This document shows, piece after piece, positions 1 to 7,601 of a stretch of DNA of 16,067 bases. Position 1 is the stretch's first letter. Each line of letters starts with the position of its first letter. The notes below the pieces were generated by a model. It made no database searches. It had not been told where the DNA came from and saw only the letters and a program-made list of their open reading frames with translations. Location of the stretch: positions 1-16,067 of the forward strand of contig CABTAA010000011.1 of the NCBI GenBank assembly GCA_902482615.1, read 5' to 3'. The stretch is from an uncultured Collinsella sp. GTDB lineage: Bacteria > Actinomycetota > Coriobacteriia > Coriobacteriales > Coriobacteriaceae. The position numbers and the translations under genes were made by a program.

Positions 1-177
1 CATATCGAGGCCGCCCCCGCAGATGTCACCAAGATTGCCGCCCTCGGCGGCAGCGCCGTCGATGCCGAGAGCAAAACCCCGCTGCCCGCCGCCATCGAGT
101 CCGCGCTGCGCGAGCTGGGCTGCGGCCATATCTCCCCCGAGGTCACCCCCTACATCCACGGCAACATGAACCTGTAG
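1..177 (+). CDS. C-terminal end of an unrecognised protein (5' end outside window)
   Basis: Frame 1 is open from the first base to a TAG at 175-177 and encodes 58 residues ending IHGNMNL. The codons are strongly C/G-ending (gcc, ctc, ggc, atc), like the real genes further along, which supports genuine coding. The tail contains TKIAALGGSAVD and ALRELGCGHI, which look like an alternating helix/strand alpha-beta fold, but I do not recognise a family. A strong hairpin begins at the base directly after the stop, so this is probably the last gene of its transcript. No function is claimed. Confidence 0.7.
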   Translation, partial: HIEAAPADVTKIAALGGSAVDAESKTPLPAAIESALRELGCGHISPEVTPYIHGNMNL

Positions 178-204
178 GTTGCGCCGTTTTACAAACGGCG
201 CAAC
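178..204 (+). terminator. 12-bp hairpin directly after the stop codon
   Basis: A perfect 12-bp stem (178-189 with 193-204) closes a 3-nt loop and starts at the base after the TAG of the preceding gene. There is no T-tract downstream, so it may be a non-canonical terminator or a 3'-end stabilising hairpin rather than a standard intrinsic terminator. Confidence 0.5.
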
Positions 205-219
205 TGCTCGGCGCTGCAC

Positions 220-315
220 GGGCTCCGGGCACGGCAATCTGACGTTCAACTTCACGGGCGCGACCAAAAGGTCAGCGCCCGCTTGTTTCACGTCACCTTG
301 CCGCACCCGGAGCCC
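220..315. repeat. 96-bp imperfect palindrome in the intergenic gap
   Basis: The segment is symmetric about an AAAA centre at 266-269. The outer arms (220-237 with 298-315) match at 16 of 18 positions. The next inner block has a matching core 240-245 / 290-295, and the innermost stem is 255-265 with 270-281, with one bulged base. It lies in the 299-bp gap between the first gene and the broken regulator, where I see no gene. Its sequence differs from the other palindromes in the window. Confidence 0.7.
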
Positions 316-353
316 GCTCGCTCGCATATGCTCAACCTGGACTGCGTTAAATG

Positions 354-404
354 ACCTGCCAATAAGGGACAGGTTTGTTTTTTGGCAGGTTTTATCTTGG
401 GAAA
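354..404. repeat. GGGACAG-type hairpin repeat, copy A
   Basis: This 51-bp unit has a stem ACCTGCCAA/TTGGCAGGT around a loop containing GGGACAGG, followed by TTTTATCT and GGGAAA. A nearly identical 49-bp copy in the same orientation lies at 2444-2492. The two differ mainly by two extra T and two substitutions. The copies lie on either side of the broken regulator and its operators. The form suggests a REP-like palindromic repeat family; that class assignment is inference. Confidence 0.75.
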
Positions 405-476
405 ATATCGCGAGGCAGTCGCCCCCCTAGCACCCATCTAACTTCGAGAGACACAAGAGGGGCGACTCGGCTGCAT

Positions 477-2177
477 CTACTTCTTCCGATAGCGGCGGTT
501 GCGGCTCGTCGATGAACCCATTACTTCGATGAGCCCTTTATCCGCCATTTTTGGCAGATGGTAGCGGACGGACGAAATTTTGACCCCCGATGCAACCGCT
601 ATTTCTCGCGCCGTCATATCCACTTCGGCGCTGAGAGCCTCCAGGATCCTATCCGCTGTCGAAGCTGACGATTCTCTGCTCATATCGATAATCTCAAACG
701 TGTCTTTGCCACATTTTGACAGGACATGTTTATCGACAAGGTCCCCGCAGATCAGACGAATGTCATCCGAATCCCACTTCAGGGCCTCTCGTATTTTTTG
801 AACATCGCATACGCACCCATGCTCCCGCATAAACATGAGCAATGTTTCTTCGCGATCCGTCAGCTCGGCGCCCACATGGCTCTGAATCCACGTGCGGTTT
901 TCAGCAAGCTCCGCCCCGTGCCGGGAAAGCAGCACCGTAAACGAATCGGCCTTAACGATAAATTTCGGCCTGCCAAGCGAACGAGACTCCATCTCGCGAA
1001 TCATAGCCGGGATACCAGATCCCTGGCTTTCCGCAACGGCCCCCTCGGCATGCTCTAACGGCGTCGCCCCCATTAGGCTCATGAGCTTTGGGTTTCGGCA
1101 GCGCGATTCCCCGTCTGCAAGATTGTCCACCGTCTTTCCGCCCCAAAGCCCGCCAGGGTTTTTGATCTCTATTCTGTCTGGATAGATATCGACACTCACG
1201 GCCTGCCCCACAAACATGGGCGAATATTCTCAATGGATGCAGGCATTTGCCAAGGCCTCGCGCAAAACCTCCTGGGGAACTTCCCAATCCTCCCTTCTGC
1301 CAGCGCCTTGCACTATCGTCGCTTTGCGCAAGTTTCGTCCAATCGCGGCAAGGGCATCTTCGATGCAAGCCGGAATCGGGCCATCGCACAACTGGCGGTC
1401 AATAAACCGGGGTTGCCCGGGTGCAGATTATTCCACATCGGAATGAACGGCGACATCGATCATCAGTTTGGGATAGAACTGCTGGGGGTAAATTCCCGCC
1501 GACAGAAGCCCCGCGAGCTTCACGGCACCATCCTTTGTAGTGATATTGAGTCTGACCAGCTGCTTTTCCAGCGTATCGGCCCCGCGCAAAACGCGTGGGG
1601 TCTGCAGCCGGCGATTTGCGATAATAGACCGCACGACATCTGGATCCAAATCCTCGACCGTTGCCTCCGAAACCACCGTGCCGTCTGCATCGCTCGGAAG
1701 CAACGCACTCTGCAGCTCATATAGCTCAGCGGGTGACATCTTGATATCTTTATCATCCACGCGCTTGTAGCTACCGTTCTGCACGCCGCGCGCGCCGATA
1801 TAGCAAGGCTTCGCTTTAAGCTCAAGTTCAAAGATGCGCACCAGAAGCACCTGGAGCCCGTCGACCTCGCCTCGATCAAGCTCGTACCGCGGCGCATGGG
1901 TCACCACTGCCGCTGAGCCTCCGTCTCCGATACCCGAAACAAACTGATCGCGCACCCTATCGATAGCAAAGTTAGCCGAAGGAACAAATCCTTCGGCTTC
2001 ATTCAGGCCCAAAATAATGAGCCCACCCGCAGTGTTCGCAAAAGCGCTCACTGTCTCCCATACGTCTGCGCTCAATTTATTCGTGCAGGCTTTAACTTCT
2101 ACCGATGCGTCATCAGTCCCCCGCCTGCGAAGGCGCTCAACGATAAGGCCAAGAGGTTCATCCAGCAGCATTGGCAT
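477..2177 (-). pseudogene. Broken AlbA_2/ATPase-type transcriptional regulator with C-terminal winged helix
   Basis: A single reading frame of about 566 codons runs from ATG at 2177 to TAG at 477-479 and is cut by two in-frame stops: TAA at 1428-1430 and TGA at 1230-1232. The N-terminal part (to 1431) has an AlbA_2 (Schlafen-like) domain with SVEVKA and ANTAGGLIILGL. The middle 65 codons still read as the family, with RFIDRQLCDGPIP and REALANACIH. After the TGA comes EYSPMFVGQ and then the ATPase-like block IEIKNPGGLWGG. The last 60 residues form a winged helix (AREIAVASGVKISSVRYHL). Because the frame never shifts and the homology runs through both stops, this is one gene with two nonsense changes, not two genes. 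The TGA replaces an expected Arg in the IHR(D/E)Y motif and fits CGA to TGA. Base composition is less GC-rich than the neighbours, hinting at acquisition. The N-terminal piece (1428-2177) could still be made and bind DNA. Confidence 0.85.
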
Positions 2178-2183
2178 TCCGCC

Positions 2184-2392
2184 TCTCTAAAACAATAGAG
2201 TTATCTCTCTAAAGTGTAGTATATCTCTCTAACTTTAGAGAGATAAGCACCTTATTTTAGAGAGACATTTAGAGAGATGTATCGAATTCACTGTTAGATT
2301 GCCCAATGTTATCTCTTTAACTGGCTTTCTCTTTAGAGAGACATTTAGAGAGACGAGCGCGACCTCTCTAATCATGGGTTCCTCTCTTTAAA
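2184..2392. promoter_or_regulatory. Array of about eleven TTTAGAGAGA operator boxes
   Basis: The box TTTAGAGAGA, or its reverse complement, starts at 2184, 2204, 2224, 2234, 2256, 2268, 2312, 2332, 2344, 2363 and 2383, some copies with one or two changes. Boxes 2224/2234 form a perfect 24-bp palindrome (2222-2245). Boxes 2256/2268 and 2332/2344 are pairs of direct repeats exactly 12 bp apart. The box at 2184 overlaps the likely ribosome binding site of the regulator at 477-2177. The arrangement strongly suggests binding by that regulator (autoregulation), though the protein-DNA link is inferred. Confidence 0.8.
2218..2246 (-). promoter_or_regulatory. Candidate promoter of the regulator, overlapped by an operator palindrome
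   Basis: On the minus strand TATACT (2218-2223) makes a good -10 box. A weak TTATCT (2241-2246) lies 17 bp upstream as -35. The whole spacer is filled by the 24-bp operator palindrome 2222-2245, and another box (2204-2213) covers the predicted start point near 2211. This is the geometry expected of an autorepressed promoter. The poor -35 limits confidence. Confidence 0.5.
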
Positions 2393-2443
2393 GTGCGCAC
2401 ATCCCAACCGTACCTTAAGCTGCGGTGAAATAACTCACGATTA

Positions 2444-2492
2444 ACCTGCCAAAAAGGGACAGGTTTGTTTTGGCAGGTTTTATCTGGGGAAA
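2444..2492. repeat. GGGACAG-type hairpin repeat, copy B
   Basis: This is the second copy of the unit at 354-404, in the same orientation. The stem is a perfect 12 bp (2443-2454 with 2468-2479) around a 13-nt loop containing GGGACAGG, followed by TATCTGGGGAAA. It lies between the operator array and the nuclease gene. The rest of this 470-bp gap (2493-2647) shows no further gene, only the ribosome binding site of the nuclease. Confidence 0.75.
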
Positions 2493-2647
2493 CGCCGAAT
2501 AGCCCCACATCCACAACCGCCGCAGCTCCATATGAGGCAAATGAATCAGTAGCGTCTATCCTAAATCTTGAGTATTTGTTCGACAGAACGGCCCCTGCCG
2601 GCTCCTGCTAGACTGGTAGATTCCCAACCGTCCATCCAGGAGCCTCA

Positions 2648-3631
2648 ATGTCGCGCAAGCCCGCCTACAAGCAAGTACTTTCCATCGGCACCGCCGTGGT
2701 GCTCGGGTTTGCGCTGTTTACGGGATCGCTCGACGGAGCGCCCAAGTTGCTGTCACCGCAAAGCGATGAGCAGGCGGTAGCTCTGGCCGAGAAACAAAAC
2801 GAAAGTCCCAGCCGCACCGACGACGAGGCGGACCTGGTCGCTCGGCTCGAATCGGGAACGGCGAGCTCCTCGGACCCTCAAAACGGCCAGGACCCTGGCG
2901 ATGGCTCTGAATCCGCCGCAACCGACACCGGTGACGACACTTCCACAGACAGCGCCGCCACCCCCATCGACGAGGTCGAAAACCCCGATCTCCACCGCGC
3001 CCGCGGCGTATATCTCAGCAGCATTCCCGACTACGCCGGCAACCCCTACGTTGCCCTGCGCGCCGACAGCACGCACCCGCTCGGCACGCCGTCATTCACA
3101 CTCGATGAATACGATCGCGCCACCGAAGAGGGCTGCTTTAAGAAATTCTCCAAGCTCGACAGCCTGGGTCGCACTCGCAAGGCGCTCGCCTGCGTAGGCC
3201 CCGAGTCGCTCGGACAGGGAAAGCGCGGCGATATCTCGCGCATCCATCCTGCCGGTTGGCACCAGCAGCGCTACGACTTTATTCCGGGCCAGAGCCTCTA
3301 CAACCGCTGCCACCTCATCGCCTGGTCGCTCTGCGGCGAAAACGCCAACCGCAAGAATCTCCTCACCGGCACACGTTATCTCAACGAGACGGGCATGCTG
3401 CCGTTTGAAGAGCAGATTCTCGGCTACATCCGCGATACGGGTAACCATGTGCTCTACCGTGTCACGCCCATGTATAACGAAGAGGAACTTGTCTGCCGTG
3501 GCGTGCGCCTTGAGGCGCAATCGGTCGAGGACCACGGCAAGACCCTCTGCTTCCACGTATACTGCTACAACCTGCAGCCGCACGTGCAGATCGACTACGC
3601 CACCGGTCGCAACCAGGCATCCGGAGACTAG
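2648..3631 (+). CDS. Secreted DNA/RNA non-specific endonuclease (EndA/NucA-like)
   Basis: The predicted protein has 327 residues and starts at ATG 2648, preceded by AGGAG at 2638-2642 with a 5-nt spacer. Residues 10-27 are hydrophobic after a KPAYK start, giving a signal peptide or membrane anchor. Residues 35-115 are acidic, Ser/Asp/Thr-rich and probably disordered. The catalytic domain occupies roughly 190-327 and shows the EndA-type landmarks GWHQQRYDFIPGQ, LYNRCHLIAW, NLLTGTRYLN, HVLYRVTPMYN and a YATG end. His222 is the likely general base and Asn246 the likely metal ligand, by analogy with beta-beta-alpha-metal nucleases. The usual D-R-G-H core is N-R-C-H here. The domain region contains seven cysteines, more than is usual, which suggests disulphides outside the cell. 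Likely roles are nucleic acid scavenging or DNA-uptake processing. No competence genes are adjacent. Confidence 0.88.
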   Translation: MSRKPAYKQVLSIGTAVVLGFALFTGSLDGAPKLLSPQSDEQAVALAEKQNESPSRTDDEADLVARLESGTASSSDPQNGQDPGDGSESAATDTGDDTSTDSAATPIDEVENPDLHRARGVYLSSIPDYAGNPYVALRADSTHPLGTPSFTLDEYDRATEEGCFKKFSKLDSLGRTRKALACVGPESLGQGKRGDISRIHPAGWHQQRYDFIPGQSLYNRCHLIAWSLCGENANRKNLLTGTRYLNETGMLPFEEQILGYIRDTGNHVLYRVTPMYNEEELVCRGVRLEAQSVEDHGKTLCFHVYCYNLQPHVQIDYATGRNQASGD

Positions 3632-3692
3632 TGCCGACCGCACCGCCCGTAACCCAAAAATGATTCGTTTTCCTCCGTCCCCATGGGATCAA

Positions 3693-3727
3693 AAAAGGCC
3701 GCCCTGGATTACCCAGGGCGGCCTTTT
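3693..3727. terminator. Bidirectional intrinsic terminator
   Basis: A perfect 15-bp stem (3693-3707 with 3713-3727) with a 5-nt loop is flanked by an A-run on the left and TTTT on the right, so it gives a T-tract on both strands. It lies between the convergent 3' ends of the nuclease (plus) and the EF-G paralogue (minus). Confidence 0.92.
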
Positions 3728-3760
3728 CGTCAGCGTCCACATTGCAGGCAACGCCACACG

Positions 3761-5836
3761 CTACTTGGCGCGACCCTCCTCATAGCGCTCGACCAGCTTG
3801 GCCTGAACGTCATAGGGAACCTGCTCGTAGCCAGCGGGCTTCATGGTATAGTCACCCGTGCCGCGCGTGATAGAGCGCAGGCGCGTCGAGTAATCCGTCA
3901 GCTCGGCGAGAGGTGCCTGGGCAATGACCACGGTGTCGCCGCGCTCATCGGTCTCCATGCCCGTCACGCGACCGCGCGATGCCGAGATGTCACCCATCAC
4001 GGCGCCGGCGTAGCTCTCGGGGATAGTCACCGTGATTTCCTCGATGGGCTCCAGCACCACTGGGTCGGCATCGGCACATGCCTTGCGCAGGCCGATGCGA
4101 GCCGCCGCGCGGAACGCCATCTCGTTGGAGTCGACGCTGTGATACGAGCCGTCGTACACAGCCACGCGAATGCCCGTGAGCGGATAGCCGGCAATAATAC
4201 CGTCCTTCATGGTCTCCTGGACACCCTTGTCCACGGCGGGGATGAGCGAGCGCGGGATGCGACCACCCACGACTTCATCCACAAACTCGTAGCCGTCGCT
4301 CGTGCCGTCGGGCCCAATGAGCGGCTCAACGCGCAGCCAGCAGTCGCCATACTGGCCGGCACCGCCGGTCTGCTTCTTGTGGCGACCCTGGGCGCTCGCC
4401 GTGCGGCGGATGGTCTCGCGATACGGAATGCGGATCGGCACGCTCTTGGCCACGACCTTGGTGCGATCCTCCAAACGGTTAAGCAACACCGAAACCTGCG
4501 CCTCACCAACGGCGGAGATAATGGTCTGGCCGGTCTCCTCGTCGCGGTCGATGCTCATGGTCGGATCGGCCTTGCAGGCCTTCTCGATAAACGTGTAGAG
4601 CTTCTCTTCGTCGCCGCGATTCTCGGCCTCGATGGCAATGCGGTACTGCGAGTTGGGGAACTTAAACGCCGCAGCCTCGACCTTGCCGGTAATCGAGAGC
4701 GTATCGCCCGTCTCGGCCGCCAGCTTGGGTGCCACGATAATGTCGCCGGCATAGGCGTGACCGACCTCGGTCATGTCGCGGCCGCACATCACATACAGGT
4801 GAGCCAGACGGTCGCCCTTGCGGGTACGCGCGTTGATCAGCTCAAGACCCGGCTCAAGCGTGCCCGTCAGCACCTTGATAAAGCTGATGCGACCCTGCTG
4901 CGGATCGGCCAGGGTCTTAAACACAAACGCCACCGGGCGGTCATCGTCACTCGAGATTTTGAGCGAATCACCGTCGATGAGCGGCATCTCGCCGTAGTCC
5001 GTCGGCGCCGGGAAGTATGTGGCGATGTCGTCCATCAGCGAGTTGACGCCCTGCTCCTTAATGCAATCGCCCGCAAAGACCGGCACAAAGATGCGCTCGG
5101 CAATCGCCTTCGACAGCAGGCCTTCAAGCTCCTCCTGCGTCAGCGTCTCCTCGCCTTCCAAGTACTTCATCATCAGCTCATCGTCGGCCTCGGCCACCAA
5201 CTCGCACAGATGGTCATGGGCCTCCTCGGCCTGGGCACGATACTCCTCGGGAATCTCCGACTCAACGGCTTCGGTGCCGTTGCAGTGGCGTGCCTTCATG
5301 CGCACCAGGTCGATGATGCCGTCAAAGTCCTCGCCCTCGCCCCAGGGAAGGGTCACGGCGCCTAGGCGCGTGCCAAAGCGCTCCTGCAGCAGGTCCATCG
5401 TGGTCGCAAAGCTGGCCTCGGAGCGCGACAGGCGGTTTACGAACACCGCACGCGCCAGGCGCAGGTCCTCGGCGGCATACCAGAGCTTAACCGTCGTAGG
5501 CTGTGGACCGGCCTCGGCATCGACCACAAACAGAGCCGTCTCGCAGACGCTCATCGCGGCAAAGGCGTCGCCGATAAAATCGGGGTAGCACGGGGCATCG
5601 AGCACGTTGATGCGGGCGCCCTTCCAATCGATCGGCGCGATGGTCGTCGAGATGGAAAACGCACGCTTGACCTCTTCAGGGTCATAGTCGAGCGTGGGCT
5701 TGGTGCCGTCGTGGCCGCCCAGGCGGGCTGTCTTGCCAGAAAGGTGGAGCATGGCCTCGGCGAGTGAAGTCTTGCCCACCCCGCCTTGGCCTACGAGCAC
5801 CACGTTCCTTACATTGCCGGTCTTGGGAGCACCCAT
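3761..5836 (-). CDS. Elongation factor G paralogue (EF-G-like translational GTPase)
   Basis: The protein has 691 residues from ATG 5836, chosen because AGGAGG lies 5-6 nt upstream. An upstream in-frame ATG at 5947 adds 37 residues unlike the family. The five-domain EF-G layout is recognisable: GTPase domain about 1-270, a domain II stretch with VFKTLADPQQGRISF, and a domain IV segment with HKKQTGGAGQYGD. The GTPase motifs are altered: P-loop GQGGVGKTS (16-24), switch region RAFSIST in place of RGITI, D80-A-P-C-Y-P-D-F where canonical EF-G has D-T-P-G-H-V-D-F, and NRLS (134-137) in place of NKMD. The catalytic His is thus Tyr84. Such changes characterise the actinobacterial EF-G2/FusA2-like group rather than the main EF-G, which is normally encoded with rpsL-rpsG. 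The exact role (alternative translocase, ribosome rescue or stress factor) is unknown. It is transcribed alone. Confidence 0.9.
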   Translation of the reverse strand: MGAPKTGNVRNVVLVGQGGVGKTSLAEAMLHLSGKTARLGGHDGTKPTLDYDPEEVKRAFSISTTIAPIDWKGARINVLDAPCYPDFIGDAFAAMSVCETALFVVDAEAGPQPTTVKLWYAAEDLRLARAVFVNRLSRSEASFATTMDLLQERFGTRLGAVTLPWGEGEDFDGIIDLVRMKARHCNGTEAVESEIPEEYRAQAEEAHDHLCELVAEADDELMMKYLEGEETLTQEELEGLLSKAIAERIFVPVFAGDCIKEQGVNSLMDDIATYFPAPTDYGEMPLIDGDSLKISSDDDRPVAFVFKTLADPQQGRISFIKVLTGTLEPGLELINARTRKGDRLAHLYVMCGRDMTEVGHAYAGDIIVAPKLAAETGDTLSITGKVEAAAFKFPNSQYRIAIEAENRGDEEKLYTFIEKACKADPTMSIDRDEETGQTIISAVGEAQVSVLLNRLEDRTKVVAKSVPIRIPYRETIRRTASAQGRHKKQTGGAGQYGDCWLRVEPLIGPDGTSDGYEFVDEVVGGRIPRSLIPAVDKGVQETMKDGIIAGYPLTGIRVAVYDGSYHSVDSNEMAFRAAARIGLRKACADADPVVLEPIEEITVTIPESYAGAVMGDISASRGRVTGMETDERGDTVVIAQAPLAELTDYSTRLRSITRGTGDYTMKPAGYEQVPYDVQAKLVERYEEGRAK

Positions 5837-6010
5837 GATGACCTCCTTGCAGGGCCGCGCGCATTGCGCGACGCCAACGGGGAGAGTTCGCGGTCGGTGC
5901 CATCCCGGGAGCAGCATGGTCGGCAGCCGAGCCGACTCACCCTCCAAATGTCCTATGTCACCACCCTACCCTCACGGGCGACCGTCCATGCACACCTTTC
6001 GGCACACGTA

Positions 6011-6039
6011 TGAATACAGGCGGCGAGAGGAAGAGACAA
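6011..6039 (-). promoter_or_regulatory. Candidate promoter for the EF-G paralogue
   Basis: On the minus strand TTGTCT (6034-6039) and TATTCA (6011-6016) are separated by 17 bp, a fair sigma70-type match. This would give a leader of about 170 nt before the ATG at 5836. The leader contains a small GC-rich hairpin with CGCGC/GCGCG arms near 5856-5871. Nothing else is seen between 5837 and 6071. Confidence 0.4.
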
Positions 6040-6071
6040 GCTTGTGAGGCGATTATTGAACCCCGTCGATG

Positions 6072-6112
6072 CAAACAAAAAGCCGCCACAGACCGTAAGA
6101 CCTGCGGCGGCT
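6072..6112 (-). terminator. Intrinsic terminator of the amino-acid ABC transporter operon
   Basis: On the minus strand an 11-bp stem (6102-6112 with 6081-6091, one G-T pair) and a 10-nt loop are followed by TTTTTGTTT. It lies 34 bp past the stop of the ATPase gene and upstream of the EF-G promoter candidate, so it separates the two transcripts. Confidence 0.9.
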
Positions 6113-6145
6113 TCGCCTCAATTAATGTTGAGTAAATACCTGAGC

Positions 6146-6910
6146 CTATCCCTCGATACGGCTCAAGAACTCACGGGTGCGCTGCTCACGCGGATGGTCG
6201 ATGACCTGCTCGGCAGGACCCTCCTCGACAATGCGGCCGCCATCCATAAAGACCACGCGGTCGGCAACATCGCGCGCAAACTGCATTGCGTGGGTCACAA
6301 TCACCATCGTCATATTCTGCGCGGCAAGGTCTTTAATGACACGCAGCACCTCGGCCGTCAGCTCGGGATCGAGCGCCGAGGTCGGCTCGTCAAAGAACAG
6401 GATCTCCGGGTCGAGCGCCAAGGCGCGGGCGATACTCACACGCTGTTGCTGGCCGCCCGAAAGCTCACATGGCACCTTGTTCTCGTTGCCCGTAAGCCCC
6501 ATCTGCGCGATCAACTCGCGCGCACGAGCTTCCGCCTGTTCGCGCGGGCGCTTAAGCACGCGGATCGGCGCGTCGATGAGGTTTTTCATCACGGTATAGT
6601 GCGGGAACAGGTTGTAATTCTGGAACACCAGGCCGAATCGCGAGCGTGCCCGCTTGGGCACATCGCCCTTCGCATAGACCGCGCCCGAACCCGCATCCGT
6701 CGCAACGGCAAGGTCGCCAAACGAAAGCGAGCCGCCGTCGAGTGTCTCGAGCAGCGTGGCACACCGCAGCAGCGTGGACTTACCGCCACCCGAAGGTCCG
6801 ATAATCGCCACGACCTCGCCACGCTTCACCTCAAGCGAGATATCCTTGAGCACCTCATTGCCGCCAAACGCCTTGCGCGCGCTTTCGATTTTCATCACCG
6901 AGTTAGTCAT
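6146..6910 (-). CDS. Polar amino acid ABC transporter, ATP-binding protein
   Basis: The protein has 254 residues from ATG 6910. This start overlaps the end of the permease gene by 8 nt, which points to translational coupling. All ABC motifs are present: Walker A GPSGGGKST (38-46), Q-loop Gln97, signature LSGGQQQR (150-157), Walker B ILFFDEP (170-176) and H-loop His207. The sequence fits the GlnQ/HisP/ArtP-type ATPases of polar amino-acid importers. It is a cytoplasmic subunit that drives the permease encoded just upstream. An in-frame ATG 15 nt downstream (6895) is an alternative start. It is the last gene of the operon, followed by a clear terminator. Confidence 0.93.
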   Translation of the reverse strand: MTNSVMKIESARKAFGGNEVLKDISLEVKRGEVVAIIGPSGGGKSTLLRCATLLETLDGGSLSFGDLAVATDAGSGAVYAKGDVPKRARSRFGLVFQNYNLFPHYTVMKNLIDAPIRVLKRPREQAEARARELIAQMGLTGNENKVPCELSGGQQQRVSIARALALDPEILFFDEPTSALDPELTAEVLRVIKDLAAQNMTMVIVTHAMQFARDVADRVVFMDGGRIVEEGPAEQVIDHPREQRTREFLSRIEG

Positions 6911-7556
6911 GATAATAGTCCAGCTTCTTTTCGGCGGCGCCCAGCAGCATCTCGACCACAAAGTTAAAGGCCCAGTAGATCAACGCCGCAATCGCAAACG
7001 GCACCATGCTCACTTGCGAGGCGACCAGCGCCTTGGCCGTCGAGAACATCTCCCCCACGCCGATGGCAAACGCCAGCGACGTGTCCTTGACCAGCGTGAT
7101 GATCTCGTTGCCCATCGCCGGCAGAATACGCTTGGCAACCTGCGGCATCACAATGTACAAAAACGTCTGCAGGCGCGAGTAGCCCAGCACCTCGGCGGCC
7201 TCGTATTGACCGCGCGGAATGGACTGCAGGCCCGAGCGATAGATCTCGGCTAAGTAACCGGCGTAGTTGATGATGAACGCTACGACGCACGCCGTCCACT
7301 TGGAATCGGGCGTGAGCGAAATGCCGAACACGTAGTACGGGGCAAAGTAGATGGCAAACATCTGCAGCATGAGCGGCGTGCCGCGCATAACCGAGATATA
7401 GATGCGCGCAATCCAGCGGAGCGGCGCAATTTTGCTCATGCGCATAAACGCCACGGGAATTCCCAGCGGAATCGACCCGAGCAGCGTCAGTACAAACAGC
7501 TGCAAACTGACCAAGAATCCCTGGCCAAGCATCTGCATCATGACCTGAATAGACAA
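6903..7556 (-). CDS. Polar amino acid ABC transporter, permease (HisM/GlnP family)
   Basis: The protein has 217 residues with several membrane segments and the EAA loop EAAEVLGYSRLQTFLYIVMPQ near the middle of the C-terminal half, the docking site for the ATPase. The N-terminal block (SLQLFVLTLLGSIPLGIPVAFMRMSK) is typical of the family. I prefer a TTG start at 7556, which gives the usual length before that block and has GAGAG 6 nt upstream. An ATG at 7541 has a poor ribosome site. An upstream ATG at 7595 adds a cysteine-rich stretch unlike the family. Only one permease is present, so it probably works as a homodimer. Confidence 0.9.
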   Translation of the reverse strand: MSIQVMMQMLGQGFLVSLQLFVLTLLGSIPLGIPVAFMRMSKIAPLRWIARIYISVMRGTPLMLQMFAIYFAPYYVFGISLTPDSKWTACVVAFIINYAGYLAEIYRSGLQSIPRGQYEAAEVLGYSRLQTFLYIVMPQVAKRILPAMGNEIITLVKDTSLAFAIGVGEMFSTAKALVASQVSMVPFAIAALIYWAFNFVVEMLLGAAEKKLDYYHD

Positions 7557-7601
7557 CCTAAGCTCTCTTTCGCAACAACAGAACAGCAGACCCAATGCTA
7601 A

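Noticed and set aside
437..452. An extra operator-like site downstream of the broken regulator
   Set aside because: It resembles half of the 24-bp operator palindrome with two changes, but a single degenerate copy 3' of the gene could be chance.
477..2177. Two separate genes (477-1217 and 1428-2177), or a stop-codon readthrough protein
   Set aside because: Both pieces are in the same frame with homologous sequence between them, so one ancestral gene is simpler. Two different stop codons and no visible recoding element make programmed readthrough unlikely.
3683..5365. A 560-codon open frame on the plus strand
   Set aside because: It lies antisense to the EF-G paralogue, which has clear family motifs. 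The frame is open only because GC-rich codons read backwards rarely give stops. It has no recognisable domain.
6044..6967. A 307-codon open frame on the plus strand
   Set aside because: It is antisense to the ABC ATPase gene and runs through the operon terminator.
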